Counted from the first letter of the stretch, positions 36,619 to 45,475 are shown. The stretch: DNA of 64,000 bases from Caulobacter sp. NIBR2454 (GCF_027474405.1 NZ_CP114871.1:3171001-3235000), one strand, 5' to 3'. Numbers and translations: made by a program. Notes: generated by a model from the letters alone, not told the origin.

Positions 36619-37551
36619 ATGCCGCTTCCCGCACCCGTCAACACATTCGCCGCAAACCCCTTGGACCGCGCCAGCGCGCAGCGGTCTGACGAAGCCTGGG
36701 TGGCCGAAAAGCTGGCCGACCCCACCTCGCTTGGCCTGGCGCTCTGGAATGGCAAGCCCCTGATCGAGGATGCCGAGGGCGGCAAGAGCGTGCAGATCGC
36801 CTATTTCCCCGCCGACATGGCCAAGGAGATGGCCGGCGGAGAGGAACAGCTGCTGTTCATGGGCCTGTGGAAGGGCACCGCTGTCTTCGCCGTGGACCTG
36901 GACGGCATCGGCGATCCGGCGGCGACCAGCAATCTTTCAGGGATCGGCCGTTTCGAGGAGCTGCGCGCCGTCGCGCCGCAGCTGCCGGCGGCCGACGCTG
37001 GCATCCTGGCCACCGCCAAGGCGATGTTCGAATGGCGTCGCCGCCATCGCTGGTGCTCGGCCTGCGGCCAGCCGTCAAAAGTCGCCGACGGCGGCTGGAA
37101 ACGGGTCTGCCCGGCCTGCGAAACCGAACATTTCCCCCGCACCGACCCGGTGGTGATCATGCTGGCCGTGCATGGCGACAAGTGCCTGCTGGGCCGTCAG
37201 TCGGGCTGGCCCAAGGGCATGCACTCGGCCCTCGCCGGTTTCCTGGAACCCGGCGAGACCATCGAGGAGGCCTGCGCCCGCGAGCTGGAGGAAGAGGCCG
37301 GTCTGAAGGCGACCTCTGTCCGCTACCACTCGACCCAGCCCTGGCCCTATCCCTCGTCGCTGATGATCGGCCTGATCGCCGAGGTCGACAGCGATCAGGC
37401 CGCCCCAGACCAGACAGAGCTGGAGTCCGTCCGCTGGTTCACCCGCGAGGAAGCCGCCGCCCTGCTGAAGGGCGAGATCAAGGACGCCTTCGCGCCCCCG
37501 CCCATGGCGATCGCTCACCAGTTGCTGAAGGCGTGGTCCGAAGGGTTTTAG
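36619..37551 (+). CDS. nudC: NADH pyrophosphatase / NAD-cap decapping Nudix hydrolase
   Basis: A 310-residue Nudix protein that cleaves NADH to NMNH and AMP and can remove NAD caps from RNA. N-terminal substrate domain, then the zinc ribbon CSACG ... CPACETEHFPRTDPVVIM, the Nudix box GFLEPGETIEEACARELEEE-AG and the NudC signature STQPWPYPSSLM that selects NADH. Start is the ATG at 36619; an earlier in-frame TTG at 36583 has no ribosome site. It is divergent from the SRP RNA and dnaX. Confidence 0.96.
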   Translation: MPLPAPVNTFAANPLDRASAQRSDEAWVAEKLADPTSLGLALWNGKPLIEDAEGGKSVQIAYFPADMAKEMAGGEEQLLFMGLWKGTAVFAVDLDGIGDPAATSNLSGIGRFEELRAVAPQLPAADAGILATAKAMFEWRRRHRWCSACGQPSKVADGGWKRVCPACETEHFPRTDPVVIMLAVHGDKCLLGRQSGWPKGMHSALAGFLEPGETIEEACARELEEEAGLKATSVRYHSTQPWPYPSSLMIGLIAEVDSDQAAPDQTELESVRWFTREEAAALLKGEIKDAFAPPPMAIAHQLLKAWSEGF

Positions 37552-37566
37552 CCTCGCGACGCCGCG

Positions 37567-37983
<417 letters not shown>

Positions 37984-38071
37984 TGAGCGTCCCTCCCCAG
38001 AGTTATGGGGAGAGACTGACCCAAACGGCGCAGCTTGCGAAGCCTGACGTGGCGTCAGGCCCGCGGCGCCA

Positions 38072-39859
38072 TCAGGACGCGAAGGCCGCGCGGACCCGAC
38101 GCTCGAGAACGGTCAGTGGAATGTTGCCTCCATCGATCATGGCGGCGTGGAAGCGCTTGAGGTCAAAGCCCGGGCGCGCCTGGAACTCGTCGCGAAGGCG
38201 CGACATGAAGGTCTCGCCGATCTTGTAGGAACAGGCCTGACCGGGGGCGACGCAGTAGCGCTCGACCTCCGCCTCGTTGGAATCGCCCAGGTTTTCGGCG
38301 AAGTAGCCGATCGCCTGCTCGCGGCTCCAGTCTTCATGGTGCAGGCCGGTGTCGACCACCAGCCGGCAGGCGCGGAAAAGGAAGCTCTCCAGGTAGCCGA
38401 TGCGGCCGAACGGGTCGTTCTCATATACGCCGAGCTCATCGGCCAGACGTTCGGAATAGAGGCCCCAGCCCTCGCCATAGGCCGAGAAGCCGCCGACCCG
38501 CCGGTAGAGCGGAAGCTCCCCCGCCTCCAGCGCGAGCGCGCCCTGGAAGAGGTGCCCCGGCGCCGCCTCGTGATAGGTCAGGGTCTTCAGCGTCCAGCGC
38601 GGCCATTCGGCGGTGTCGCGCAGGTTGATGTAGTAGGTTCCCGGCCGTGAGCCATCGAGGGAGCCGCCTTGCGCGTAGCCGCCCGGCGCGCCGGACTCGA
38701 TCGACACCGGCACGCGGCGCACCACGAAGTCGGTGCGAGGGATGCGCGGGAATATCTCCGGCATGCGGGCGCGGATCGCCGCCATCTCGGCGTTCACATA
38801 GGCCAGGAGTTGCTCGCGCCCGGCGTCATCGTTGGAGAAGCGGAAGCGGGCCTCGGACCGCACGCCCGCCAAGCGCTCGGCGACCGTGCCCTTGGTGTAG
38901 CCTTCCTTGCGCAGCAGAGCGTCGATCCGCGAGGTAAGGTCGGCGACCTGGTCCAGGCCGATCCGCCGGATCTCCTGGGCCGTGTACTCGGTCGTCGTGA
39001 AGTTGCGCAGGTTCAGGGCGTAGTAGGCCTCGCCGTCGGGAAGACGGCGCACCCCGGCCTGATGACTGGAGCGGACGCGAAGACGCTCGATCTCGGCGAT
39101 CTGGCGATCAAGGGCGGCGCGCACTGGGCCGTCGAAGATCGCCGCGGCCTTGGCGCTCTCGTCCTTGAGGCCCTTTTCGGCCGACCGGCGGGCCAGCGAC
39201 CTGACCATCGGCTGGTCGGCGCCGGGGCGGTCGCGCAGGGCGATCAGCTGCTGGCGGGTCTTGTCGAGGATGAAGTCGGGCGCGATGACGCCCATGGCCG
39301 CGTTGGCGCGCGTCCGTTCAGTGTCCTGGTCCAGGGCGGTGGCGAAGGCGTCCAGGCGGGCGATGAACGCGTCCACGTCGGTGCTGACCGCGATGGGGTG
39401 CCGCGTGTCCAGGAAGTCGGGAATGATCGCGTAGGCGCCGCCGAGCTGGGAGACGCCATAGGGGGTCTGCCGCCAGCCGTCCGGCGTGTGCCAGGGGAAG
39501 CGCCGATAGCCGTCGGCGATCTGACGCTGGAAGAGCGCGACGTCATAGGACAGGCGCGCGTCGGGCGGCAGCAGGTCCGCCTTGATGGTCTTGAGTTCGG
39601 CCAGTCGGCGGGCCGCGGCCTGTCCGTTGGCCTGGAACGCGGCGACGGAACGATCGTCGAGCAGGCTGCGCTGACCCGCGCGTGCGCCGACGTCGATGCC
39701 CAGGCTCGTCGCCCCTTCAGGCGCTCGATCCATGTTCTCTTCGAACTGGCGGGTGAGCAGCGCGTCGAGGCGGGCGGCCTCGTCGGCCTGAGCCAGCGCC
39801 CAGGACGGCAGGGCTGCGAGCCCGGCCGTGGCGGCCAGCAGTCGGCGACGATCGATCAT
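38072..39859 (-). CDS. Exported DUF885 family protein (putative metallo-carboxypeptidase)
   Basis: A 595-residue exported protein. MIDRRRLLAATAGLAALPSWALAQ is a signal peptide with an Arg run. The long helical body carries TYHEAAPGHLFQGALALEAG, the HExxxGH-type metal motif of DUF885, near residue 430, followed by RVGGFSAYGEGWGLYSERL. Structural relatives are M3/M32-like gluzincins, so a peptidase role is likely. It lies 70 bases downstream of pheA on the same strand. Confidence 0.9.
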   Translation of the reverse strand: MIDRRRLLAATAGLAALPSWALAQADEAARLDALLTRQFEENMDRAPEGATSLGIDVGARAGQRSLLDDRSVAAFQANGQAAARRLAELKTIKADLLPPDARLSYDVALFQRQIADGYRRFPWHTPDGWRQTPYGVSQLGGAYAIIPDFLDTRHPIAVSTDVDAFIARLDAFATALDQDTERTRANAAMGVIAPDFILDKTRQQLIALRDRPGADQPMVRSLARRSAEKGLKDESAKAAAIFDGPVRAALDRQIAEIERLRVRSSHQAGVRRLPDGEAYYALNLRNFTTTEYTAQEIRRIGLDQVADLTSRIDALLRKEGYTKGTVAERLAGVRSEARFRFSNDDAGREQLLAYVNAEMAAIRARMPEIFPRIPRTDFVVRRVPVSIESGAPGGYAQGGSLDGSRPGTYYINLRDTAEWPRWTLKTLTYHEAAPGHLFQGALALEAGELPLYRRVGGFSAYGEGWGLYSERLADELGVYENDPFGRIGYLESFLFRACRLVVDTGLHHEDWSREQAIGYFAENLGDSNEAEVERYCVAPGQACSYKIGETFMSRLRDEFQARPGFDLKRFHAAMIDGGNIPLTVLERRVRAAFAS

Positions 39860-39929
39860 ATGTGCTCCCAGAGAATCCTTTTGCGGCAATTAAGCGCTCA
39901 AGGTGCTCGGGAGGACAAGCCGGGTCGGA

Positions 39930-40778
39930 TCAGACCCGGTCGCGGAAGGGATCGGCGGGGAAGACGCCCAGGATTTCGAACTTCTCGGAGAAGAAACGCA
40001 GTTCCTCGAAGGCCAGCGCCAGACTGCGGTCTTCGGGCCGGGCATCGACCTCGGCGTAGAAGGTCGTGGCGGTGAAGGCCCCGTCTTCCATGTAGCTTTC
40101 CAGCTTGGTCATGTTGACGCCGTTGGTGGCGAAGCCGCCCATGGCCTTGTACAGCGCGGCTGGCAGGTTGCGGACGCGGAACACGAAGCTGGTGATGCAG
40201 CGGGTCGTGAACGGCGGCGGCGGCGGCGTCGGATCGGCCGTCATCACCAGGAAGCGGGTGGTGTTGGTACGCTCGTCCTCGATGTCCTTCATCAGGATGT
40301 CGAGACCATAGATCTCGGCCGCCAGGGCCGGGGCGATGGCGGCGCGGGTCGGGTCGGGATTTTGCGCCAGGGCGCGGGCGGAGCCGGCGGTGTCGCCAAA
40401 ACCCTCGGTGGCGACGCCCAGCTTCTTCAAGGTCTTGCGGCACTGGCTGAGCGCGATGGGCATGGAGACCACCGTCTTCACGCTTTCCAGCTTCACGCCC
40501 TTATTGGCCATCAGCTGGAAGCGGATCGGCTTGAACCGTTCGCCGATGATCTTCAGGCCCGAGGACGGCAGCAGGTGGTGAACGTCAGCGACGCGACCGG
40601 CGATGGAGTTCTCCACCGGGATCATGCCCAGCTCGCAAGCGCCCGACTTGGTGGCGTCGAAGGCTTCCTCGAAGGTGGCGCAGGGCGCGGCCTCATAGCC
40701 CGGAAAATAGGTGCGGCAGGCCTCGTGGCTGTTGGCTCCGGGCTCGCCCTGGAAGGCGATCTTGGGCATCACGCTCAT
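39930..40778 (-). CDS. pheA: Prephenate dehydratase
   Basis: A 282-residue monofunctional dehydratase converting prephenate to phenylpyruvate in phenylalanine synthesis. N-terminal catalytic domain: IAFQGEPGANSHEACRTYFP, CELGMIPVENSIAGRVADVH, and the TRFLVMT block near residue 175. A C-terminal ACT domain follows for feedback by phenylalanine (FVFRVRNLPAALYKAMGGFA; NMTKLESYMEDG). The ATG overlaps the kdsB stop by four bases (ATGA), so it should be translated together with kdsB. Confidence 0.96.
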   Translation of the reverse strand: MSVMPKIAFQGEPGANSHEACRTYFPGYEAAPCATFEEAFDATKSGACELGMIPVENSIAGRVADVHHLLPSSGLKIIGERFKPIRFQLMANKGVKLESVKTVVSMPIALSQCRKTLKKLGVATEGFGDTAGSARALAQNPDPTRAAIAPALAAEIYGLDILMKDIEDERTNTTRFLVMTADPTPPPPPFTTRCITSFVFRVRNLPAALYKAMGGFATNGVNMTKLESYMEDGAFTATTFYAEVDARPEDRSLALAFEELRFFSEKFEILGVFPADPFRDRV

Positions 40779-41515
40779 GAGTTTGTCCTGTCAGCGAAAG
40801 CTCGGGCCGCGGCCAGATCGGCCGGGGTGTCGACGGAGATGGGCGCGTCAGCGACGACGGCGGCCCAGATGGAGAGGCCAAACTCCAGGGCGCGCAGTTG
40901 CTCCAGCTTTTCGCGCCGCTCCAGGGGCGACGGCGCGGCCGCGTGAAACGCTTTGAGCGCCGCGACGCGGTAGCCATAAATGCCGATGTGCCGCCAGACC
41001 GGGGCGTCGCCATAGAGGGTCGAACGGGTGAAATACAGCGCCCGGCCCGACTGAGCGTTCGGGGTCAGGGACAGCACCGCCTTGACCACGTCCGGATTGG
41101 TCCGATCGGCGGATGAAGCTTCCGGCGCCACCACTGTGGCGATGTCGCAATACGGATGACGTGACAGCACGTGGGCGCACGCGCTCACAACGCGCGGTTC
41201 GACGAACGGCATGTCGCCCTGCAGATTGATCACCACGTCATGGCGGCCGTGAGGATCGAGCTCGGCGAGAGCCGCCAGAATGCGATCCGAGCCCGAAGGT
41301 AGATTCGGGTCGGTCAGGACCGCGCGCCCGCCGGCCGCCTCCACCGCCGCGACGATCTCGGGATCGCCCGCCGCCACGGCCACCGGGCCCACCGCCGCCA
41401 TCTGAGCCTGTCGCAGCACGCGCACGATCATCGCCTGCCCGCCGATATCGGCCAGGGGCTTGCCCGGCAGGCGGGTGGCGGCGAGGCGCGCGGGGATGAG
41501 GACGATGGGATTCAT
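40775..41515 (-). CDS. kdsB: 3-deoxy-manno-octulosonate cytidylyltransferase
   Basis: A 246-residue enzyme that activates Kdo as CMP-Kdo for lipopolysaccharide core synthesis. IPARLAATRLPGKPLADIGG at the N-terminus binds CTP. Further blocks are AVLTDPNLPSGSDRILAA, NLQGDMPFVEPRVV and HIGIYGYRVAALKAF. The ATG at 41515 is chosen; a GTG two codons upstream is also in frame. First gene of kdsB-pheA; the cytochrome c gene diverges from it across 166 bases. Confidence 0.96.
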   Translation of the reverse strand: MNPIVLIPARLAATRLPGKPLADIGGQAMIVRVLRQAQMAAVGPVAVAAGDPEIVAAVEAAGGRAVLTDPNLPSGSDRILAALAELDPHGRHDVVINLQGDMPFVEPRVVSACAHVLSRHPYCDIATVVAPEASSADRTNPDVVKAVLSLTPNAQSGRALYFTRSTLYGDAPVWRHIGIYGYRVAALKAFHAAAPSPLERREKLEQLRALEFGLSIWAAVVADAPISVDTPADLAAARAFADRTNS

Positions 41516-41616
41516 GATCACAGGTCAGCGACGAATAGGCGCGAAGTCGGGCGGTGCGAGCCTCACCGTCTTGCGCATGGGCCGGTAGCGTGTAAGAGAC
41601 GCCGACGCAATAAGGG

Positions 41617-41654
41617 GGCGCTTTGCGCCGTGATGACTCCGCGCGTCAGCGCGG
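41617..41654. repeat. Two small hairpins in the leader of the cytochrome c gene
   Basis: GGCGC-TTT-GCGCC at 41617-41629 and CCGCGC-GTCA-GCGCGG at 41639-41654 lie in the 166-base gap before the cytochrome c start. They may be leader RNA stems; no function is assigned. Confidence 0.3.
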
Positions 41655-41681
41655 TCTGCGAAGAGGCTGAAGTAGGCAGGC

Positions 41682-42353
41682 ATGAGCGATTTGACGTTCA
41701 ACAAGATCGCGGGCGCAGTACTGGCGACCGGTCTGGCCATCTTCCTGCTCCGCGAGGCGTCCGACGTGGTGTTCCACAAGGAGCATCCCGAAAAGGCTGG
41801 CTACGCCATCGCCGTTCAAGAAGAGACCGAAGGCGGCGCGGCGGAAGCCGAGGTCGCGCCCGACTGGGGCACGGTGATCCCGGCGGCCAATATCGAGGCC
41901 GGCAAGGCCGTCACCGCCAAGTGCGCCTCGTGCCACACCTTCGAAGCGGGCGGCGCCAACGGCACGGGTCCCAACCTGTTCGGCACCATGGGCAAGAAGC
42001 CTGGCTCGCACGCCGGCTTCGCCTATTCGGGCGCCATGGTCGACTATGGCAACGCCAACCCGGTCTGGGACTACGACAAGCTCGACGCCTTCCTGAAGGC
42101 GCCGCAGAAGGACATCCCTGGTACAAAGATGACCTTCGTCGGCCTTAAGAAGCAGGAAGACCGCATCGCGGTCATCGCTTACCTGCACAGCCTGGGCTCG
42201 ACCCTACCGATCCCGGCTCCCAAGCCGGCCGCGGCCGCAGCAGACACGCCCGCCGCCGACGCCGCTCCGACCGAAGGCGCGGCTCCTGCCGGCCCGGCCC
42301 CGACCACCGAAGGCGTCGCTCCGCAGCCCGCCAAGACCGCGACCCCGAACTAA
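41682..42353 (+). CDS. cycM: Membrane-anchored cytochrome c (CycM type)
   Basis: A 223-residue class I cytochrome c. An uncleaved N-terminal anchor (residues 9-24, IAGAVLATGLAIFLLR) holds the heme domain in the periplasm. The heme site is CASCH at 81-85 and the axial Met is probably in GTKMTF near 148. The C-terminal 45 residues are an Ala/Pro-rich tail beyond the usual family length, probably flexible. CycM proteins pass electrons from the bc1 complex to terminal oxidase. A strong terminator follows. Confidence 0.93.
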   Translation: MSDLTFNKIAGAVLATGLAIFLLREASDVVFHKEHPEKAGYAIAVQEETEGGAAEAEVAPDWGTVIPAANIEAGKAVTAKCASCHTFEAGGANGTGPNLFGTMGKKPGSHAGFAYSGAMVDYGNANPVWDYDKLDAFLKAPQKDIPGTKMTFVGLKKQEDRIAVIAYLHSLGSTLPIPAPKPAAAAADTPAADAAPTEGAAPAGPAPTTEGVAPQPAKTATPN

Positions 42354-42380
42354 GGTCAGATCGCATTCCACGCTTTTGAA

Positions 42381-42413
42381 GGCCGCGGGTTCGCAAGACC
42401 CGCGGCCTTTTTG
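42381..42413 (+). terminator. Rho-independent terminator of cycM
   Basis: A stem of GGCCGCGGGT and ACCCGCGGCC (loop TCGCAAG region) followed by TTTTTG, 28 bases after the cytochrome c stop. The arms pair perfectly over ten or more bases. Confidence 0.93.
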
Positions 42414-42461
42414 CTGACCCGGCTCGATATTTTTATCCGGGTGATATTGATTGACAATTTA

Positions 42462-42471
42462 TACCCGGGTA
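42462..42471. promoter_or_regulatory. Perfect palindrome TACCCGGGTA before the MATE gene
   Basis: A 10-base perfect palindrome, 25 bases before the MATE start, directly after TTGACAATTTA, in an AT-richer island. A half copy, ATCCGGGT, lies 24 bases upstream. The position fits a repressor operator over a promoter whose -35 would be TTGACA at 42451. Confidence 0.4.
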
Positions 42472-42495
42472 GAAGCGCGCCGAACGGAGACCGAT

Positions 42496-43854
42496 ATGCA
42501 ACCCATCGCCGCGCCGAAACCGCTCTGGCGGACGTTTCTGACGTTCCTGTGGCCGATGATGCTCAGCAATGTGCTGCAGGCGCTGTCGGGCACCCTGAAC
42601 AACATCTATCTCGGCCACATGATCGGGGTGCAGGCGCTGGCAGCCGCATCGATGGTCTTCCCCATCGTGTTCTTCTTCATCGCCTTCATCATGGGCCTGT
42701 CCACCGGCGCCACGGTACTGATCGGCCAAGCTTTCGGGGCCCGCGACGAAGAACGACTAAAGGCGGTGGCCGGCGTGGCGACGACCACGGCGATCATCGC
42801 CGGCATCGGCGTGGGGATCCTGGGCGTGGTGTTCGCGCCGCAGCTGATGGGCCTGCTGGCGGCGCCGGCGGACATCTATGAGGCGGCCGTGGCCTATACC
42901 CGGGCGATCTCCTTCGCCATGCCGCCGCTGTTCGTCTTCCTGCTCTACACGGCCATGCTGCGGGGGGTGGGCGACACGCGAACGCCCCTTTGGGCGCTGA
43001 CCGTCTCGACGTTGGTGGGTTTGGTGGTGACGCCCTTGCTGATCAAGGGCTGGGTCGGGCTGCCGCCCCTGGGCGCGGCGAGCGCGGCCTGGGCCTCGAT
43101 CGCCTCAAGCCTGGCGGGCATGGGCTGGTTGGGCTGGACCCTGCGTAAGCGCGGCCATGCCCTGGCGCCAGACGCCTCCTTCTTGGAGCGCATGAAGCTG
43201 GACCCGACGATCCTCAAGCTTGTGCTGCGCATCGGCATTCCCACCGGCCTGCAGATGGTGGCGATGTCGCTGGCCGAGCTCGTGCTGCTGGGGCTGGTGA
43301 ACGGCTATGGCTCGGACGCCACGGCGGCTTACGGCGCGGTGAATCAGGTGATGGCCTATGTGCAGTTCCCGGCGCTCTCCATCGCCATCACCGCCTCGAT
43401 CCTGGGAGCCCAGGCCATCGGGGCGGGACAGACCGACCGGCTGCGCCCCATCGTGCGAACGGCCATGCTCATGAATCTGGTGATCACGGGCGGCGGAGTG
43501 CTGGTCTGCTACCTCTTCGCCGAGCCGATCGTACGGGTGTTCATCAGCCGGACCGAGGTCGTGGATCTGACCCGGACCCTGCTGCACATCGTCCTATGGA
43601 GCTGCATCGTCATGGGCATGGGGGCGATCATCTCGTCGATAATGCGCGCCAGCGGAGAGGTTTTGATCCCCACCGCGATCTCCATCGCCGTCATCCTGCT
43701 GGTCGAGGCGCCGACCGGCTGGCTGCTGAGCCAAAGGTTCGGGGTCACGGGTGTGTGGTGGGCCTGGCCCGCCGCCTTCTCGACGATCTTCCTGCTGCAG
43801 GGGGCCTACTACCGGCTGGTCTGGAGCAAGAAGAGGATCCGGCGGTTGGTCTAG
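42496..43854 (+). CDS. MATE family multidrug efflux transporter
   Basis: A 452-residue, twelve-helix cation-driven antiporter. The two homologous halves start FLWPMMLSNVLQALSGTLNN and LRIGIPTGLQMVAMSLAELV. Family blocks include GLSTGATVLIGQAFGARDEE and MRASGEVLIPTAI. It would export toxic organic cations or metabolites. ATG at 42496 with GGAG upstream. A single gene behind its own AT-rich promoter region and a perfect palindrome. Confidence 0.94.
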   Translation: MQPIAAPKPLWRTFLTFLWPMMLSNVLQALSGTLNNIYLGHMIGVQALAAASMVFPIVFFFIAFIMGLSTGATVLIGQAFGARDEERLKAVAGVATTTAIIAGIGVGILGVVFAPQLMGLLAAPADIYEAAVAYTRAISFAMPPLFVFLLYTAMLRGVGDTRTPLWALTVSTLVGLVVTPLLIKGWVGLPPLGAASAAWASIASSLAGMGWLGWTLRKRGHALAPDASFLERMKLDPTILKLVLRIGIPTGLQMVAMSLAELVLLGLVNGYGSDATAAYGAVNQVMAYVQFPALSIAITASILGAQAIGAGQTDRLRPIVRTAMLMNLVITGGGVLVCYLFAEPIVRVFISRTEVVDLTRTLLHIVLWSCIVMGMGAIISSIMRASGEVLIPTAISIAVILLVEAPTGWLLSQRFGVTGVWWAWPAAFSTIFLLQGAYYRLVWSKKRIRRLV

Positions 43855-43875
43855 CCGCCGGATCGGTCAGCCGCC

Positions 43876-44136
43876 TCAGCGGGTGGCGACCGTGATTTCC
43901 TTGATGGTGGTCTGAACGGCGGTCTTGGCGCCGACAGCCCACATCAGCTTCAGATAGGACAGGGTCCGGGCCGAGGCCTCTTCATACTTCCATTCGCAGC
44001 CGTCGAAGCGGCAGTTGTCGAAGATCGGAAGCTCGCCGCCCGAATAGACAAGGCGGCTGGCGGCGAATTCGCAGTCAGAGAAGGTCTCGCCGTCCAGCTG
44101 GACGGTCTGGTGGTTGAAGTTCACACCGGTCTGCAT
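43876..44136 (-). CDS. Small conserved-looking protein with pentapeptide-like turns
   Basis: An 86-residue cytosolic protein. The middle contains FSDCEFAASRLVYSGG and FDNCRFDGCEWKYEEAS, which look like a few pentapeptide-repeat turns (C-x-F pattern), and a helical tail with LSYLKLMWAVGAKTAVQTTI. I know no function. It ends 22 bases from the convergent MATE stop and follows the next small gene by three bases, so it is probably part of a small operon. Confidence 0.65.
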   Translation of the reverse strand: MQTGVNFNHQTVQLDGETFSDCEFAASRLVYSGGELPIFDNCRFDGCEWKYEEASARTLSYLKLMWAVGAKTAVQTTIKEITVATR

Positions 44137-44139
44137 TGA

Positions 44140-44295
44140 TCAGGCTTCTTCCGTAGAGGCAAAGCCATCGGGATTGGCCAGGCGAGCGGCTTCTTCGCGT
44201 TCGCGCTGCTTGGCGGCGGCTTTCTCGGCGACCTTGGCGGCCTTGCTGCGATCGCGCTCCATGCGCTCGAACTGGTAGTTGGGCTTGCGAGCCAT
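44140..44295 (-). CDS. Small charged protein
   Basis: Fifty-one residues from an ATG with GGAGG upstream. The product is a single charged helix: MARKPNYQFERMERDRSKAA, then KVAEKAAAKQREREEAARLA and an acidic end. A similar MARKPNYxFER start is, as I recall, common in short alphaproteobacterial proteins. No function is known. It lies 18 bases after the DUF6481 gene and three bases before the next gene on the same strand. Confidence 0.6.
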   Translation of the reverse strand: MARKPNYQFERMERDRSKAAKVAEKAAAKQREREEAARLANPDGFASTEEA

Positions 44296-44313
44296 GCGGC
44301 CTCCTTGGCGGTC

Positions 44314-44673
44314 TTATTTGCGCGCCTTGCGGGCGGCGTAGCGGGCGTCACGTTTGGTCTTGGCTTCGGCGTTCGAAAGCGCCTTGCGCTCCTTGCGCTC
44401 GCCGCGTTTGGCGGTCAGCGCCGCTTCGTCAGCCGCGGCCTGCGCGTCCAGGACGGCTTGTTCAGCCTCGGCCGTCGCCTGCTTTTTGGCGGCGCGGGCG
44501 GTCGCGCGTTCCTCGCGTACAGCGGCCAGTTCGGCGGCCTTTAGTTCGGCGCGATCGTCGTGTTGCGGGTTCACTTGGCTCGCCTGCGGGCGCATGCGCG
44601 CCAGCAGGGCCTGCTTTGCGGCCGCCGCGGTCTTCAGGCGATCGACGAAGCCGGTCTTGAGTTTATCGTTCAT
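44314..44673 (-). CDS. DUF6481 family protein
   Basis: A 119-residue very Ala/Lys/Arg/Glu-rich helical protein. The start, KTGFVDRLKTAAAAKQALLA, and the long charged helix that follows fit the DUF6481 group of alphaproteobacterial proteins. It is likely a coiled coil and possibly nucleic-acid associated, because the last 25 residues are strongly basic. It is coupled by ATGA overlap with the upstream gene (44670-44882). Confidence 0.65.
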   Translation of the reverse strand: MNDKLKTGFVDRLKTAAAAKQALLARMRPQASQVNPQHDDRAELKAAELAAVREERATARAAKKQATAEAEQAVLDAQAAADEAALTAKRGERKERKALSNAEAKTKRDARYAARKARK

Positions 44674-44882
44674 TCGGATTCTCCAGGCTCAGCCGGCGGC
44701 GCCGGCCGGTTGGAGGCCGCGGCACAGATGGCTTCCAGATGGCGGTGAATGGACCGGGGCGACAGCAGTCGATCGACCGCGCGGCACCCGTCCTCGTTCA
44801 GCTGTTCCTTCAGCTGTGCGACGGTCGAGTACTTGCCAGACCGGGCGAGGGCGTAAGCGTGTTCTATGGTGGACAGAGTCAT
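44670..44882 (-). CDS. Small protein of unknown function, first of four
   Basis: Seventy residues with a soluble helical core: TIEHAYALARSGKYSTVAQL, then KEQLNEDG and LSPRSIHRHLEAICAAA. No family recognised with certainty. It begins right after the cold-shock gene's terminator and overlaps the next gene by four bases, so this cluster of four small genes probably has its own promoter or is expressed by read-through from the cold-shock gene. Confidence 0.6.
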   Translation of the reverse strand: MTLSTIEHAYALARSGKYSTVAQLKEQLNEDGCRAVDRLLSPRSIHRHLEAICAAASNRPAPPAEPGESE

Positions 44883-44900
44883 GTCTGGGGTCGGCGCGCG

Positions 44901-44931
44901 AAAAAGGCGGCCGGCGTTTAAGCCGACCGCC
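44901..44931 (-). terminator. Rho-independent terminator of the cold-shock gene
   Basis: On the minus strand GGCGGTCGGC-TTAAAC-GCCGGCCGCC forms a ten-base stem with one G-T pair and is followed by TTTTT. It begins 41 bases after the csp stop. Confidence 0.88.
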
Positions 44932-44942
44932 TTTCAGCGTGA

Positions 44943-44964
44943 CCTCGTCGGCGGACCGACGAGG
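44943..44964. repeat. Perfect hairpin between the cold-shock stop and its terminator
   Basis: CCTCGTCGG-TCCG-CCGACGAGG, a nine-base perfect stem, lies between the csp stop and the terminator. It may stabilise the mRNA 3' end. Confidence 0.6.
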
Positions 44965-44972
44965 TCTAGCCT

Positions 44973-45182
44973 TTAAGCCGCTTGCAGCTGGCCGGCGGAC
45001 ATCTTGCCGCTGCGCTGGTCGCGCTCCAGCTCATAGCTGAGCTTTTGGCCTTCCTGGATCGAGCCCAGGGTCGAGCGTTCGACGGCCGAGATGTGGACGA
45101 AAACGTCCGCGCCGCCGTCGTCGGGTTGAATGAAGCCAAAGCCCTTGGTGGGGTTGAACCACTTCACGGTACCGGTCGTCAT
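44973..45182 (-). CDS. Cold-shock protein CspA family
   Basis: A 69-residue single-domain RNA chaperone. RNP1 is [11 protein letters not shown]2 is VFVHISAVE, and [12 protein letters not shown] forms the first strand. The ATG at 45182 is preferred over an in-frame GTG three codons upstream. It has a long, AT-richer gene-free stretch of 293 bases upstream, as expected for cold-shock mRNAs with structured leaders, and a double hairpin with U-tract downstream. Confidence 0.95.
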   Translation of the reverse strand: MTTGTVKWFNPTKGFGFIQPDDGGADVFVHISAVERSTLGSIQEGQKLSYELERDQRSGKMSAGQLQAA

Positions 45183-45475
45183 GATAGTCACCTTTCAGGT
45201 GCGAAAATTCGCGCGCCACGAATGAGGCGTGAGATCAAATTGTCGGAGAGGATCTTGGAAGGTCCGGAGCTCGATCCGAAGAACAAGCGAGGAGAGCAAC
45301 CGAAGCCAAAGCGCAAGTCGATAATCGATACTGGCATGATACTTTTCGATATGCCAGCAAAAACTTCTTGCTCAGAATCTCGATGCGCGCCGGGAAGCGA
45401 AAACTCCAGCGCTCCACTGAGAACTTTTGATCCTTTATTTCTGTGATTGCAGGCGCTTCGTGAGCGGTTCGAGGT
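45183..45475 (-). promoter_or_regulatory. Long leader/promoter region of the cold-shock gene
   Basis: The 293 bases hold no credible gene and are clearly richer in A/T than the surroundings. They contain an inverted repeat CTGGCAT/ATGCCAG at 45331-45357 and the palindromic word TCGATAATCGA just beside it. A structured 5' leader that controls translation by temperature is plausible from the csp family; the fold was not computed. Confidence 0.45.
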
